From positions 8,791,501-8,855,500 of the forward strand of contig JASXTE010000019.1 of assembly GCA_030280995.1 (NCBI GenBank): a DNA stretch of 64,000 nt, written 5' to 3'. The translations under genes were made by a program, and so were the position numbers. This document shows, in pieces, positions 34,492 to 44,990 of this stretch. The first letter of the stretch is position 1, and the number at the start of each line of letters is the position of its first letter. Below the pieces are notes generated by a model, which was given only the letters and a program-made list of their open reading frames with translations, was not told where the DNA came from and did no database searches. The DNA is from Hemileia vastatrix (taxonomy: Eukaryota > Basidiomycota > Pucciniomycetes > Pucciniales > Zaghouaniaceae).

Positions 34492-35421
34492 AATGAAAAG
34501 GAGATGTAAAGAAGTAGAAAAATTTGTATTTTAGTTTTATTTTATTTTATTTTATTTTTTTATTGTAGGTGAATATTATTAATTTTATAAGATTTGGGAG
34601 AGAGAGAAAAAGAAAAAAGAAGTTTTAATTAAAAAATTTTAGAATTTGAAAGAAGAAATTTAAAGAAAGAAAAAAGTTGTTTAATTGAAGGAAATTTTAA
34701 GGTTTTAAATAGAAAATTTTATGTAAGAAAAGAGAGAGAAAAAGAAACGGTTTGTGATTGAGATGAGTTTTTTAAATTGAGAATTTAATGAATTTTTTTT
34801 TTTTTTTTTTTTTTTAGGAAATTTTAGTTGAAAAGAGAGGAAGAAGAAAGAAAAGAAAAAACAGAATTTAAAATTTAAAGAGAATTTGAAAAGAAGAATT
34901 ATTTGTTCGAAGAATTATTATAGGGAGATTTAGAGGTTGAAGTTAAGTTCGAGGAAATGGTTGTGCCGTACAAGATTTGATGGTTCGAAGAAAAGAAAAT
35001 TTTAAGGAGAGAATAAATTTTTAGAGGAGAAAATTTTAAAGAGAATTTTTAAATTTAAGAAAAGAATGTATTTTTAGAGAATTGAAAAAGAGAAAAGAAA
35101 GAAAATATTTAGAGAGATTTAAGAGTTTTTTTTTTTTATTATGTATGTTTATTCTATTTATTTTATTTTATTTTTATTTTATTTTGATTGTTTATGTTTA
35201 TTCTATTTATTTTATTTTATTTTTTACTTTATTTTATTTTATTTTATTTAATTTTACTTTTGATTTTACTTTTAGTTGGTTTTTGGAGAAAAATTATATA
35301 GAAGTAGAAGAAAGAAAAAAAGAAAAGAGAGAAAAGAGAAAACAAGGCTAAGAAATTTAAGAGGTGTTTAGATTTTAAAGAAAGAAAGAAAAAGAAAAGA
35401 AAATTTTAAATAAAAGAAATT
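34492..35421. other. low-complexity purine/AT-rich spacer of el.3
   Basis: GAAAGAAAA-type and TTTTATTTTATT-type runs dominate. The small frame at 35082-35351 is pure low complexity. No gene is seen. The segment separates the convergent ends of pol and the antisense gene. Confidence 0.6.
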
Positions 35422-37431
35422 TTAAGGTTTTGGTTTTAAAGGATATTTCAACTGAAAAGATTTTAGGAGTTCAGGGGCGTTAGAAACATTGATGGCTGGT
35501 TCCCAGGATGTTTTGTCTGAGTCATTGAGGAAGCCTTCCCATTCCACGAGGTATTGAAGTTTCCCCTTGCGTATTCTTGAATCAAGGATACGACTTACTT
35601 CCCACTCTAGATGATCTTCTACTTCGACCGGTTCCGGAGGGGGTTGGTTCTTGCCCGGGTATATTTCTTGAGCCAGTTCCAGGAGAGATACATGGAAAAC
35701 AGGGTGAATCGCCTGCCATTTAGGAGGTAACTTGAGTCCAAATGCAGTTTTAGAGACTTCAGAGTCGATTTTGAATGGTCCCAAGCGCTTTTCAGCCAGT
35801 TTCTTTGATGGTTGTGTTGTTCAAATGTTTTGTGCGTCGAGCCATACTTTGTCACCTGGTTTAAAAGGAGGAGCAGTTTGTCTATGTTTGTCAGCCTGTT
35901 CCTTGTACCTTTGAACTGCTAATTCCAGATTTGATTTAAGTTCCTCTTGGAGTCGTGATATGGTTCGAAGATAATGTTCTGCAGGATGATTAGTTCCTAC
36001 ATGGATTGAGTTGAATCGAGGATGTTGTCCATAAATGGTTTCGAAGGGAGATTGTCGTGTCAAAGAATGAGTCGAGTTATTATAAGCAAATTCGTCCAAT
36101 GGTAACCATGTGGTCCAATCGTCTTGTTGGTAACTGACATACATTCGAAGATATTGTTCGAGGATTTGGTTAACTCTTTCTGTTTGACCATTGGTTTCAG
36201 GGTGATAAGCCGTGGAGAGGTTCCTCGTGATATTGAGTTGTCGACACAGTTGGGTACAGAATGTGGATACAAACAATGAGCCTCTATCTGAAATAATATC
36301 ATTTGGTAAGCCGTGTTTAGAAAATACATATTCTAGAAACAATTTTGACAAATCTTCTGCTGTAGCAGTAGTAGTGGTTTTAATGAAAATAGACATTTTT
36401 GAAAATCTATCTACTATTACTAATATAGAATCAAAATCATTAGAAATAGGGAGTTGAGAAATGAAATCCATCGATAAAGATTCCCAAGGTTTAGAGGGAA
36501 TAGGAAGTGGTTGAAGCAACCCATGCTTCCGGTGACGGGGAGCCTTATTCCTTTTACATTTGTAACAAGCTTTTATATAGGCCTTGAATTCCCTGGTCAT
36601 ACCTGGCCAGAAGAAATCCCTCGCTATTAACTGGTAGGTTTTATCAACCCCAAAATGACCAGCTAATGGAGAATCATGTTGACTGTTGAAAATCCATAAT
36701 TTTATCTCATTGTTGTTGGGTATGACTACTCTACCTTTGAAGACTAATAGACCTGATTCAATACTAAATCTTTTGTCCCCTTGCTTCGAGAGTATTTTGT
36801 CTTTTAACCCTAAACAATATTCGTCTTTTGACTGAGCTTCGAGGTTGTTGGATAGTGGATTTCGAAAAGATTGAATTGTCATCGAATTAAGTTGATGAGT
36901 CGTTAACATTGATTCGTTGAAGATTGATTGCACATTTGCTGGGTTCTTGTCAGCAAATGCGTCCCCCCGCTGTGGGTAAATGTCGTCCCGACGTGACAAG
37001 ATATCTGGGACAATGCAGTTTTTTCCTGGGCGATAGGAAATAGAGAAAGAAAATTCAGACAAAAATTCAGCCCACCTGGCTTGACGCCTGGTTAATACTT
37101 TAGAAGACATGAAGTACTTCAAAGCATTATGATCTGTTAAGATTTGAAAAGGACTATCTAGTCTGAGAAGAAAAGAACGCCATTTTTTAAGACAATGGAT
37201 AATAGCTAAAAGCTCTTTGTCATGAATTTCATAATTTAATTCTGCGGCTATGAGTTTGCGTGACTCAAAAGCAACAGGATGAAACAAATTTGTTTCAGGA
37301 TTTAATTGGGAGATGACCCCTGCAATAGCATAATCGCTCGCATCTGTCTCAACTATTGTCGAGGCAGAAGGATCAAAATGTCAAAGAATTGGGGCTGTGG
37401 TGAAAGCCATTTTTAGTGCTTCGAATTCCTT
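35422..37431 (-). pseudogene. pol: el.3 pol, RNase H, integrase and chromodomain
   Basis: One frame broken by TGA codons at 35818-35820 and 37381-37383. RNase H begins in VETDASDYAIAGVISQ and continues into 37287 (AFESRKLIAAELNYEIHDKE). The integrase zinc domain is HDSPLAGHFGVDKT...CYKCKRNK. The core is MDFISQLP, ISDRGSLF and ETNGQTERVNQILEQYL. The GPF/Y motif is LGPFKI at 35780. The chromodomain (35422-35640: EWEVSRILDSRIRKGKLQYL ... TSWEP) ends the protein. The stop at 35818 falls at the Arg of the well-known NIRTTRPSKKL motif, so it is CGA to TGA. Confidence 0.85.
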
Positions 37432-38616
37432 TCACGCTGTAGAAGTAAAAACAAAAGGAATGTCTTTTCTAAGAAGAGAAGTAAGATTGGAAATAGTTTT
37501 AGAGTAATATTTAATAAATCTCCTATAGAAGTTTGCAAAACCTAAAAATCCTTGGAGCAATTTAATGTTTTTGGGCTCAGGCCATTCCAGGATTTTCTGG
37601 ACTTTTTTGTCATCCATGACTAAACCGTCAGTGGACAAGGTAAAACCCAAAAAATCAATTGATTTGAGGTGGAATTTACATTTATTATGCTTGGCGTAGA
37701 GACCATGATCTCGAAGACGATTTAGGACCTGTCGAACATGATGAATATGTTCATCTAGTGTTTTTGAGAATATTAAAATATCATCTAAATAGACGACTAC
37801 AAATTGTTCAACAACATCTTGAAAGATACCATTAACAAAAGTTTGAAAAGTTGAAGGTGCGTTACATAATCCAAAAGGCATAACTAAATATTCAAAACTA
37901 CCATATCTAGTGCGCATTGAAGTCAGTGGTTCATGACCTTCTGCAATGCAAATCAGATTGTAAGCGCCTCTAAGATCAATTTTAGAAAAGAAATTAGCAC
38001 CGTTGAAAAGGGTAAGAAGTAATGACATAGGAGGAACAGGATATGCATTCTTCTTCTTGACTGTGTTGAGCTTTCTATAGTCAACACACAACCTAAGACT
38101 ACCGTCCTTCTTTTTTACAAAGAGGACAGGGGAGCCGGTCGGAGATTTACTGGCTCTGATGAAACCTTTGGCTACATTCTCTGCAATGTAGTCTCAAAGA
38201 ACTTGAGATTCGTCCTTCGATAAAGAATAGACAGGACCTGCCGGAGGTACTGGGCCTATTAACTCTATTTGATGATCGTAGGGTCGATGAGGTGGTAACT
38301 TATCGGCCTTACGGATTGAGAAAACATCGAGGAAATAGTGGTAGATTTCCGGTAGAGTTGATTTAATGGCTTCAACGTTGATTTGATCGTCCTCTTCATC
38401 TTCGAGAGAATCTGTTGAGGGGATACCTGTATTGAGAGAGCAGAATTCGATTACTTCAAGGCAATTTAAATCCTCTTCGAGTGAAGTCATCGAGCTAGAA
38501 GGGTTAGCCAATTGCTCATTTAGAGAAGGATCAGATGCTTGCAAGTCATCTGGCAGAGACTTGTCCTCTAGCAGGACGTTGTCAGGCGGGTTGTTTAACT
38601 CCCTATTGACCTGCAT
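37432..38616 (-). pseudogene. pol: el.3 pol, reverse transcriptase
   Basis: In the same frame as its neighbours. The N-terminal linker (38194-38616) leads to the RT palm after TGA 38191-38193. Then come [35 protein letters not shown], and the catalytic [13 protein letters not shown] near 37770-37810. The connection segment ([15 protein letters not shown]) ends at TGA 37429-37431. The stop at 38191 lies where related elements have Arg (LRDYI-like). The palm-finger residues are all present, so decay is by nonsense changes rather than deletion. Confidence 0.87.
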
Positions 38617-38640
38617 TGAAGAATCAGAAATATACTTAGA

Positions 38641-39054
38641 TCATGGGGTGATAAATCCCTTAGTCCAATCAATTTCGGGGTTCCAATGCGTTAAAAAGTC
38701 ATGGCCAAGAATGGTATCGTCCATCCTTGGGGCGTCCAAGACTGATAATTCCCACTCGAAGGGGGGAAAGTTCCGAAAGTTGAAAACCCATAAAACTTTC
38801 TTACTTACCCAATATTTGGGTTCCTCTGATTCGACCAAATAGATTGGAGTTTGATCGATATCTGTAAATGTTAGTTGAAGCTTCTTGGCAAAAGATGAAC
38901 TAACAAAAGAAATTGAAGCACCAGAGTCTATAAGACAACTGAAGGGGATATCCTCCTTAAAAAGAATGAATCTCAAGCCGTTTAAGGCAACTCCAGTCCT
39001 TAAGACATGGAGGTTCTGTGCACTGGGAGAGATAAGATAGTTTGCTTTGCACAC
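38641..39054 (-). pseudogene. pol: el.3 protease
   Basis: Retropepsin-like domain: SCLIDSGASISFVSSSFAKK holds the catalytic DSGA, and DTILGHDFLTHWNP is the C-terminal conserved block. The frame is the pol frame, which differs from gag. TGA 38641 separates it from RT. Confidence 0.8.
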
Positions 39055-39074
39055 AAGTAAACTATCTACTAGTT

Positions 39075-40256
39075 TTTTGACTTTGAACTAGTACCTTCTC
39101 TTTCCTTCAACTTTACACAGTCTTCCAGCTTGTGCTTACCCCCACAATACATACATAACCCATTATCTGCTAGTCTCTTCCTCTCAGCTTCTTAAACTTC
39201 CCCTTCAGGATCCAGTACCTTGCTGATATCGCCTGGGGTCGAGCCTTTTGGTCGAGGTTTATCCTTTCCCTTATTGGGTTTGGATTGAGTTGAGGAGGAT
39301 TGATTTGGTTGTGGGTGTGAAGAAGGTCCCGATTTAAAATTTAGGCCTTGAGATTTGTTGGCATATCGACGATGTTGAAGTCGTCCTTGATAAACGCCGT
39401 CAAGTTTGAGGGTTCAATCCATTAAATCCGTTAAAGTAGTCATCTTCTGACCGTGAAGATTTAATTGATCCAGAATCCTTGAAGGAAGTCCTTTCTTGAA
39501 ATGATACTTAAGGGCAGCATCATTCCAACCTACTCGAGTTTGAAGTGCTCTGAAGTTCGAGATATATTCAGAGGCTTTACCATTATCACTCATGCGAAGA
39601 AAATCAAGTTCAATTTCTGTGTTGTCCGTTTCATTAGGGTCCCCAAACAACGTAAAAAGTTGTTCTTTGAACTTTTCCCAATTATTGATAAGTAAGTGGG
39701 TTTCTGTCAAAGAAAGCATGAGTAGATAAGCTTCGAACCATCTTGCTGCTTTCCCGGCTAGGAATGAAGAAGCGTAAACAACCTTTGATCGGTCGCTGTT
39801 AAAGGTTCGAGGGTCATTATGGAACAGTAGCTTGCAGGTTTGCAAGAAGGGTCGCAATCTGTCGGGGTGATCTCCGTTGAATTTGTCAGGAGATTTCATA
39901 GAAGGAGTTTTGAACTTAGATCCCTCTGAAGACGTTGGATTTGAAAGGGTTTTCATGAAAAGTCTCATGAAATCTTCCAGAGAGTTAGATGGTCCAGGTT
40001 CTGAGGATTGGCCAGAAGGGTGATTGGCTGGGGCGGATGGTGCCTCGTGCATTGTATCCTCTCCTTCTTCTTCATCACTAGAATCCTCAAAATCTTGTGG
40101 GATGTCTTCTACAGATTGAACTGAATGTTGCCGTTCCCTAAGGTCGAGTGGTTCCAAAGAGTGAGTGCGGGAAACAGACCTTGTGGCTGTTGGCCTGCCT
40201 CTAGCGCGAGCTCTAGTAGTAGCACCCGTAGGAGGAGTGTGTTGAACAGGTTCCAT
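39075..40256 (-). pseudogene. gag: el.3 Gag
   Basis: ATG 40256 starts MEPVQHTPPTGATTRARARG, a basic N-terminus. An acidic linker and the capsid-like domain follow (SPDKFNGDHPDRLRPFLQTC ... AARWFEAYL ... FKEQLFTLFGDPNET). The frame stops at TGA 39414. The rest is still readable to about 39075, with another stop near 39193 and a zinc knuckle CMYCGGKHKLEDC (C-x2-C-x3-H-x4-C). Gag is in a different frame from pol, so unlike el.1/el.2 this element would need frameshifting or has gained an indel. Confidence 0.82.
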
Positions 40257-40327
40257 TTAAAATTTTAAAAACACCTAAAAGGACGTAGTAGTGCAAAGAA
40301 TGAGAACTACGGAGAATTAAATTATAC

Positions 40328-41081
40328 TGTCACCGGACGACCTACACACAAGGTTGAGGATGTTCCTGAAAGTGAGATGAGGGATTTAGAAACTTCTTCG
40401 AAGCACAGAGGAATGATTCGAGGAAATGGTTCGAAGGTCACTCAAAGTAAGAACTACAGGTTTGAGGTTCGTTCGAGAAGAATTATAAACTAGTTTCAAA
40501 GGTAATAGGAATTCTTAAAATCTCACGAAGGGTTGGAAACTCAATAATCAAAGATTTAGGACTTAGAAATGAATATTGAGAAAATAAAAGAAAGATACAA
40601 TAACAATGTTTTTAACTTTAAAGATTTACCACTATTAATGTAAATACGATTTTATAATTTAATTCTAAGGAATATCGAACCAAATACCCAACCCCTTTTA
40701 TATCCTTTGTTCCTCCTCGCATTGACCTCCCTTCCATTGACCATTACTAACATACACTTAGACCCTCCTCGCTAGATACCCGTCCATGCTCAATTTACCC
40801 TTTTTTAATTAATTAACATAACTTTAATGAAAAACTACTACTGTACTATTTTGTTGAACCTAGCGCTGTGCGTCGCTTATTGAAAAGGACTAAGGCACCC
40901 TATTGGGAAATTGACTAATTTAGATTTAGAGTTTAGGCTAGCGCAGTTGAATAGTAAGTACACAAAGGGGAATCGCAGTTGCTATGGAGAATTTCTTTCT
41001 GCGCTTTGAGTATAGATTTAGGACTCAATATTATTGATTTAATGAGCTGCTTTCGCCTCGAGTGTCACGTGGCGCGTGACA
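40328..41081 (-). repeat. 5' LTR of el.3
   Basis: 754 bp, collinear with 32661-33433 apart from a 19-base deletion in the segment after TTCCATTGACC. Flanked by ATACC at 41082-41086. Confidence 0.93.
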
Positions 41082-41086
41082 ATACC

Positions 41087-41728
41087 ATAAAGAAACAGGT
41101 AAAATAAGCAATCAAAAAGAGATTTAATGAAACCCAAAGCATATAAAGGAAACAATTGAAATTTCCAAGCCCCCAATAACATCCTCAAGCATCCATAATA
41201 ACCCAGAAATGACCTCCCAACCCATAAATCCGTGAATATTCATCCAAGGAAGCAGATTAAGTTGTCCAGACTGAGTGTATGTGCCTGAAATAGATGTTTA
41301 TGCTTCTGTAGGCGTTGTGAGTCCACTGGATACGTCCATATGACCTAAAATAAGCAGAAAAACAAAGTTTATAGGCCATTAAGGAGCTAAACCCCACTTA
41401 TATACCTAAATATACATAATATGCTGCATATTTCACTGAATATGAGATTTATGTATACATATAAGCTTATGTATGTTAATAATTACTTCATATAACTTGA
41501 GATAAATATATCATGACTCCATTAACACCTTAATAAGTATTATTAGGCTATGGATAAGCTATTTAAACTAATATAGTTTATATAATAGAGTAATAATTAT
41601 ATATATATGTAATATAATCATATATATTATTATTTTGACCTTATTTTTAAGATATAAGCTTAATTTATTTATGGTTATCTTATTTTGATTATAATAATTA
41701 CTCAGTCCTAGTGATATCTAGGCTGACA
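41087..41728 (-). repeat. 5' LTR of el.2, proximal piece
   Basis: Continues the LTR interrupted at 32660 and ends CTGACA at 41728, followed by the AACCC duplication. Confidence 0.9.
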
Positions 41729-41733
41729 AACCC

Positions 41734-42075
41734 CCTACACCAACTTATCAAATTGGTATGGATTCAATAAGTTAATGAAAGATCACTAACAATTGTTCAC
41801 TAACTTATTGAATCATTAGCAATTTGATAAGTTAATGAACAATTGCTAACAATTATTCATTAAATTATTGGATTTCTAACAATTTAATAAGTTAGTGAAT
41901 GATCATTACTGATTGTTCATTAACTTATTGAATCACTAATGATTCGATAAGTTAGTTAATGATCATTAGCAATTGTTCACTAACTTATTGAGTCATTAGC
42001 AATTCAAAAAGTTAATGAATGATCAAGAACGATTGTTCATTAACTTATCAAATTGATACTGATTCAATAATTTGG
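41734..42075. repeat. foldback repeat 2, centre: five 60-bp hairpin units
   Basis: Five tandem units of about 60 bp. Each holds AATAAGTTAATGAA...TTCATTAACTTATT, an internal stem, with a CATTAGCAATTC-like spacer. The array is bounded by CTACACCAACTTATCAAATTGG and TTTGGTGTAGGG, themselves inverted. Confidence 0.8.
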
Positions 42076-42480
42076 TGTAGGGAGTTTGTGGAGGAATTTT
42101 AGGGGGGGTTGAGGCAGCTTTGAGGGGGTAAAGGAGGGTGACTTGAGGGGGCCAAGGAGGGGGTAAAGAGGGGGTTTGAGGTGGGCAAGGAGGGGGTAAA
42201 GGGGGGGTAAAGGGGGGTTTGAGGAAGTCAAGTAGAAGGTAAAGGGAGGATTGAGCATACCAAGAAGGGGAGAAAGGGGGTTATAGAAGCAGAAAAGAAG
42301 GGGGGAAAGGGGGATGATGGAGGGTAAAAAAAAGATTAAAAAAAAAGATAAAAAACAAAATTAGTCTAACCTTGAAAACCAAAAAAAAAATAAAAGCACT
42401 TACATGACAAAAAAAAGGAAAAAAAAAAAAAAAAAAAGGAGAAAAAATAAATTATTAGCAAGTAAAAAAATAAAAAATAA
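42076..42480. repeat. foldback repeat 2, G-rich arm and A-rich flank
   Basis: GGGGGTAAAG and GGTGGGCAAGGAGG units to about 42300, the reverse complement of 23041-23328, then A-rich low-complexity sequence to the start of the Harbinger remnant. Confidence 0.7.
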
Positions 42481-42812
42481 GAAAAAAAATGACTTACCTG
42501 GAGAGATGAGATGAGAAAATAGAAAAATTGAATATATTTGAGGGATGTTTTAGGAGAGGAGGAAATGGATATGAGGGATGAATGAAAAAATGAGACAGTG
42601 AAAAATTAAGCAATTGCAAAAAATATGCAATTTCATGTTGAGCTGATGAAATAGAACAAATGAGACATCCAAAAAGGAGAATTGACAGCAAATTCAAAAT
42701 TAAATTTACGCAAAAAAAAGTAGCCAACACAAGTGAATACAACATTGAACATGAAAATAACACAAGTGAAAAAAATAAGGAGCTTTTAAATTGGGAGAGT
42801 AAAAAAAATAAT

Positions 42813-44077
42813 TTAAAAGGGTGGTGAAGAGAAATGATGGAGAGTAATAGGCATAATGGAAGATAATATGCTGTTGGAAAGAATGTTTTGGGAATCAAAG
42901 GAAGGGAGAGCTGGTGCAGGTTCAGGATCATCTTCTTCATATAGATCATTCCACTCATTGTTTAAATCGGCTAGGATATTATGGAGTATAACGCAAGTCA
43001 TGATCCAATGATTTGCTCTTTTGATATCCAATTTTTTTTTTGAAATTGGATTCTGAAATGCTGGAGACTAGAAAGTCTTCCCTTTAAAAAACCAATAGCA
43101 TGTTCAATCTGTACTCTTGATTGTGCCAGGTGATAATTAAAGGTGGTTGTGTGGTCATTTTCTAAAGTTGCACTATGGAAAGCAGGTATGATGTACTTTC
43201 CACTTGCATATGCTGAGTCTGCATGGAGGTACTGAAATTCATTAAAGTACAAGTCAGGAGTTTTAGAAATCCTCATTCTTTGGAAGACGGAAGAGTCATG
43301 ACATGATCCAGGGCAGCCACTGTGAAAAGAAATAAATCTTTTATTGAAATTTCATACAAGTTGAATGGCAATAGAGTATCTAGAAAGAAGATAAAAAGTC
43401 AGTTTATGAAAGATGTGAAATTGGAGAACATTTTGAAGAAACTTCTTTTTGCAATCAAAATAATGGTTGCCATCATGAGCATGTTTTTGAGTCAAAGGTA
43501 TAGTTGTTCCATCAACAAATCCTACACAGTCAGGGAAACCTTCAGCTTGGATTACTTGAGACAATTCTGGTCGCTGTTGTGGAGTTGGCCAAGCATGTGT
43601 TTGAGACTTGAGGGAAAGGATGGAAATCATACAGCACTTGGTGTATAATATCACTGTCCCATATCCTATGACAAATAGATTATCCAAACTTCTTACAGCA
43701 GCACCATTTCTATTTGAGCCACACTGACATAGTGCAGCAGCAATTTCAATGGCAGGATTACGCTGTTTGTTATGGGAGTTGTTATGAAAGATAGGATGTT
43801 CAGAGATGAGTTGATAAAGTTTGAAGAAAGAATTGGGAGAAGTTCTAAATAGTTGAGAAAAGTTTAGTTGAGGAATGTTGAGAATGCAGTGGAGATCATA
43901 TTGGGGATCATGATAAAGATTTGGCCCCCTGGCAATGAGGTAACACTTTTTGGAAAGAAAACACAAGTAGGCTAAGGAATCTTCCAAATCAGAGTCAGAT
44001 TTATAATAGAGAACTAAAAGTAAAGTGATAGCATTCATAGTGTAGTGAAGTAGATTTCTAGTAGAGAGGTGCTTCAT
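42813..44077 (-). pseudogene. PIF/Harbinger transposase, copy 2
   Basis: Exon 1 (about 44077-43445) starts MKHLSTRNLLHYTMNAITLL and includes GFVDGTTIPL (first catalytic Asp) and HDGNHYFDCKK. A 60-odd-base intron (GTTTCT...TTCTAG) follows, as in copy 1. Exon 2 has LHADSAYASGKYIIP (second Asp) and ARVQIEH-like SRVQIEHAIGFLKGR (Glu). A TGA replaces Cys in LVC just after the intron. A 10-A run, against 8 in copy 1, shifts the frame near 43030. The C-terminus (ANHWIMTCVILHNILADL) is still readable. It is a DDE nuclease of the DDE_Tnp_4 type, no longer functional. Confidence 0.85.
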
Positions 44078-44360
44078 TGTTGTCAGTAGTATAGGTTTTT
44101 GGTAGAAGGTTTAGGTGATGAGTGGGAAGTGGTAATTCACCGCCAAATGTGCAGTTTGGGTGTGTAGATAGAAAAAAAACTTAAGTGTTTGCCACCAAAA
44201 TTTTGTAGCATAGAGTGAGGAGAGACTTAAGGATGGCATCAACAATTATAAGTCATGTGACTTTCTTAAAAGTCCATCATGGATTTGATGAGTTTGGGAT
44301 CAAGAAGTAGGAACAGAAATTGGGGTATAAGAGGAAGGATAATGCATTATGATGGATTCC

Positions 44361-44390
44361 TTATCCACTAGCCCCAGGGCTAGTGGATAA
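44361..44390. repeat. subterminal palindrome of Harbinger copy 2
   Basis: A 30-base palindrome with one central mismatch (TTATCCACTAGCCCC and its complement), about 90 bases inside the terminal repeat. It matches 49167-49198. Confidence 0.8.
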
Positions 44391-44473
44391 GAATCTCCCA
44401 CAATTAATAATGTCTGATCCCGGGAAGAAAAATTACTGATTCCTAATTGTGGATGCCTGAAAATTGATACCCC

Positions 44474-44990
44474 CTATTGAACGGTGTGCACAGCTGGTTC
44501 TTGTATGGTGCAACAATGAGGCACCTTTGTTTCTTGCTTGTCGCAAATGTGAACTGGTCTTGCTTTGTGATGCCATTTTATTATGAGAAGGGCAATGAGG
44601 AGTAGGAGGAGGAGGATCCCAAGCGAGATGGGGAGGGTTGCGCAGGGTTTGATTAAAGCCTGAAATGGGAGAGGTACTAGGGGAGGAATAGGAGAGGGTG
44701 AAGGAGGTGGTGGGGTAGAACTAGGTAAGCAAGAAGTACTTGCACTGTCGCTAGAAGAGGTAGGTGAGGTAGGAGTGCCTGAGAATGAGCCTGATTGTTG
44801 CCTTGTGCAGGTATTAAGAGAGGGAGGAGGGTTTAGATTCCTTAATTTTCATGACAAAAGAGGAGGGCATTTGTGTTGTATCCTAGGATGCGATTGGAAA
44901 GGGCTTTGTTCAGAGGATTAAGCTGGCATGAATTAAAAATCCAGTTGCGCTAAAAGAAAACAAAGTGCTTGGGAGATTATTGCACTTGAT
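44474..44990 (-). pseudogene. fragment of a single-pass membrane protein gene
   Basis: The minus strand reads NWIFNSCQLNPLNKALSNR and continues to LLFCHEN. One frameshift follows, then an open frame 44848-44474 with a Ser/Thr/Pro-rich stalk (SGTPTSPTSSSDSASTS, PPPPSPSP), a transmembrane helix (PISLGILLLLLLIALLII) and a charged tail (KWHHKARPVHIC). The stop TAG at 44474-44476 consists of the first bases of the Harbinger terminal repeat, so the true C-terminus was cut off by that insertion. The 5' part is missing or unclear; a TTTTCTTTTAG acceptor may precede it. It may be a cell-surface protein. I do not recognise a family. Confidence 0.5.

Larger units (their letters stand above)
32661..41081 (-). 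mobile_element. el.3, chromovirus nested in the 5' LTR of el.2
   Basis: LTRs at 32661-33433 (773 bp) and 40328-41081 (754 bp) start TGTCACCGGACGACC and end CACGTGGCGCGTGACA. ATACC duplications lie at 32656-32660 and 41082-41086. Gag, protease, RT, RNase H, integrase and chromodomain are on the minus strand. An extra antisense gene sits between the chromodomain and the 3' LTR. The pol frame is shared throughout but has several TGA stops. The two LTRs differ by 15 substitutions and one 19-bp indel by my count, most of the substitutions at CpG sites. Confidence 0.95.
23329..41728 (-). mobile_element. el.2, gypsy element with nested insertions
   Basis: A minus-strand Ty3/gypsy element. The 3' LTR is 23329-24506 (1178 bp). 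The 5' LTR is split into 32125-32660 (536 bp) and 41087-41728 (642 bp), which also sum to 1178 bp. AACCC flanks both outer ends (23324-23328 and 41729-41733). Inside are el.3 (32661-41081, in the 5' LTR) and a solo LTR (28161-29288, at the gag-pol junction). Without these the element is about 8.8 kb. Gag and pol contain several frameshifts and stops, so it is inactive. Confidence 0.92.
42490..44476 (-). mobile_element. Harbinger copy 2, transposase end
   Basis: The minus strand starts at TAGGGGGTATCAATTTTC (44476) and matches Harbinger copy 1 through the terminal repeat, subterminal palindrome, transposase and the sequence beyond it (CTCATCTCTCCAGGTAAGTCA near 42490-42520). Past 42.3 kb the foldback and el.2 interrupt it, and the TET-like pseudogene and minisatellite (20.4-22.3 kb) probably belong to the same element. 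No second terminal repeat was found. Confidence 0.75.

Noticed and set aside
35082..35351. Open frame in the el.3 spacer
   Set aside because: Pure TTTTATTT and GAAAG low complexity, with no domain and no conservation to judge.
39501..39695. Antisense frame within el.3 gag
   Set aside because: A shadow of the conserved minus-strand gag capsid region, with no independent evidence.
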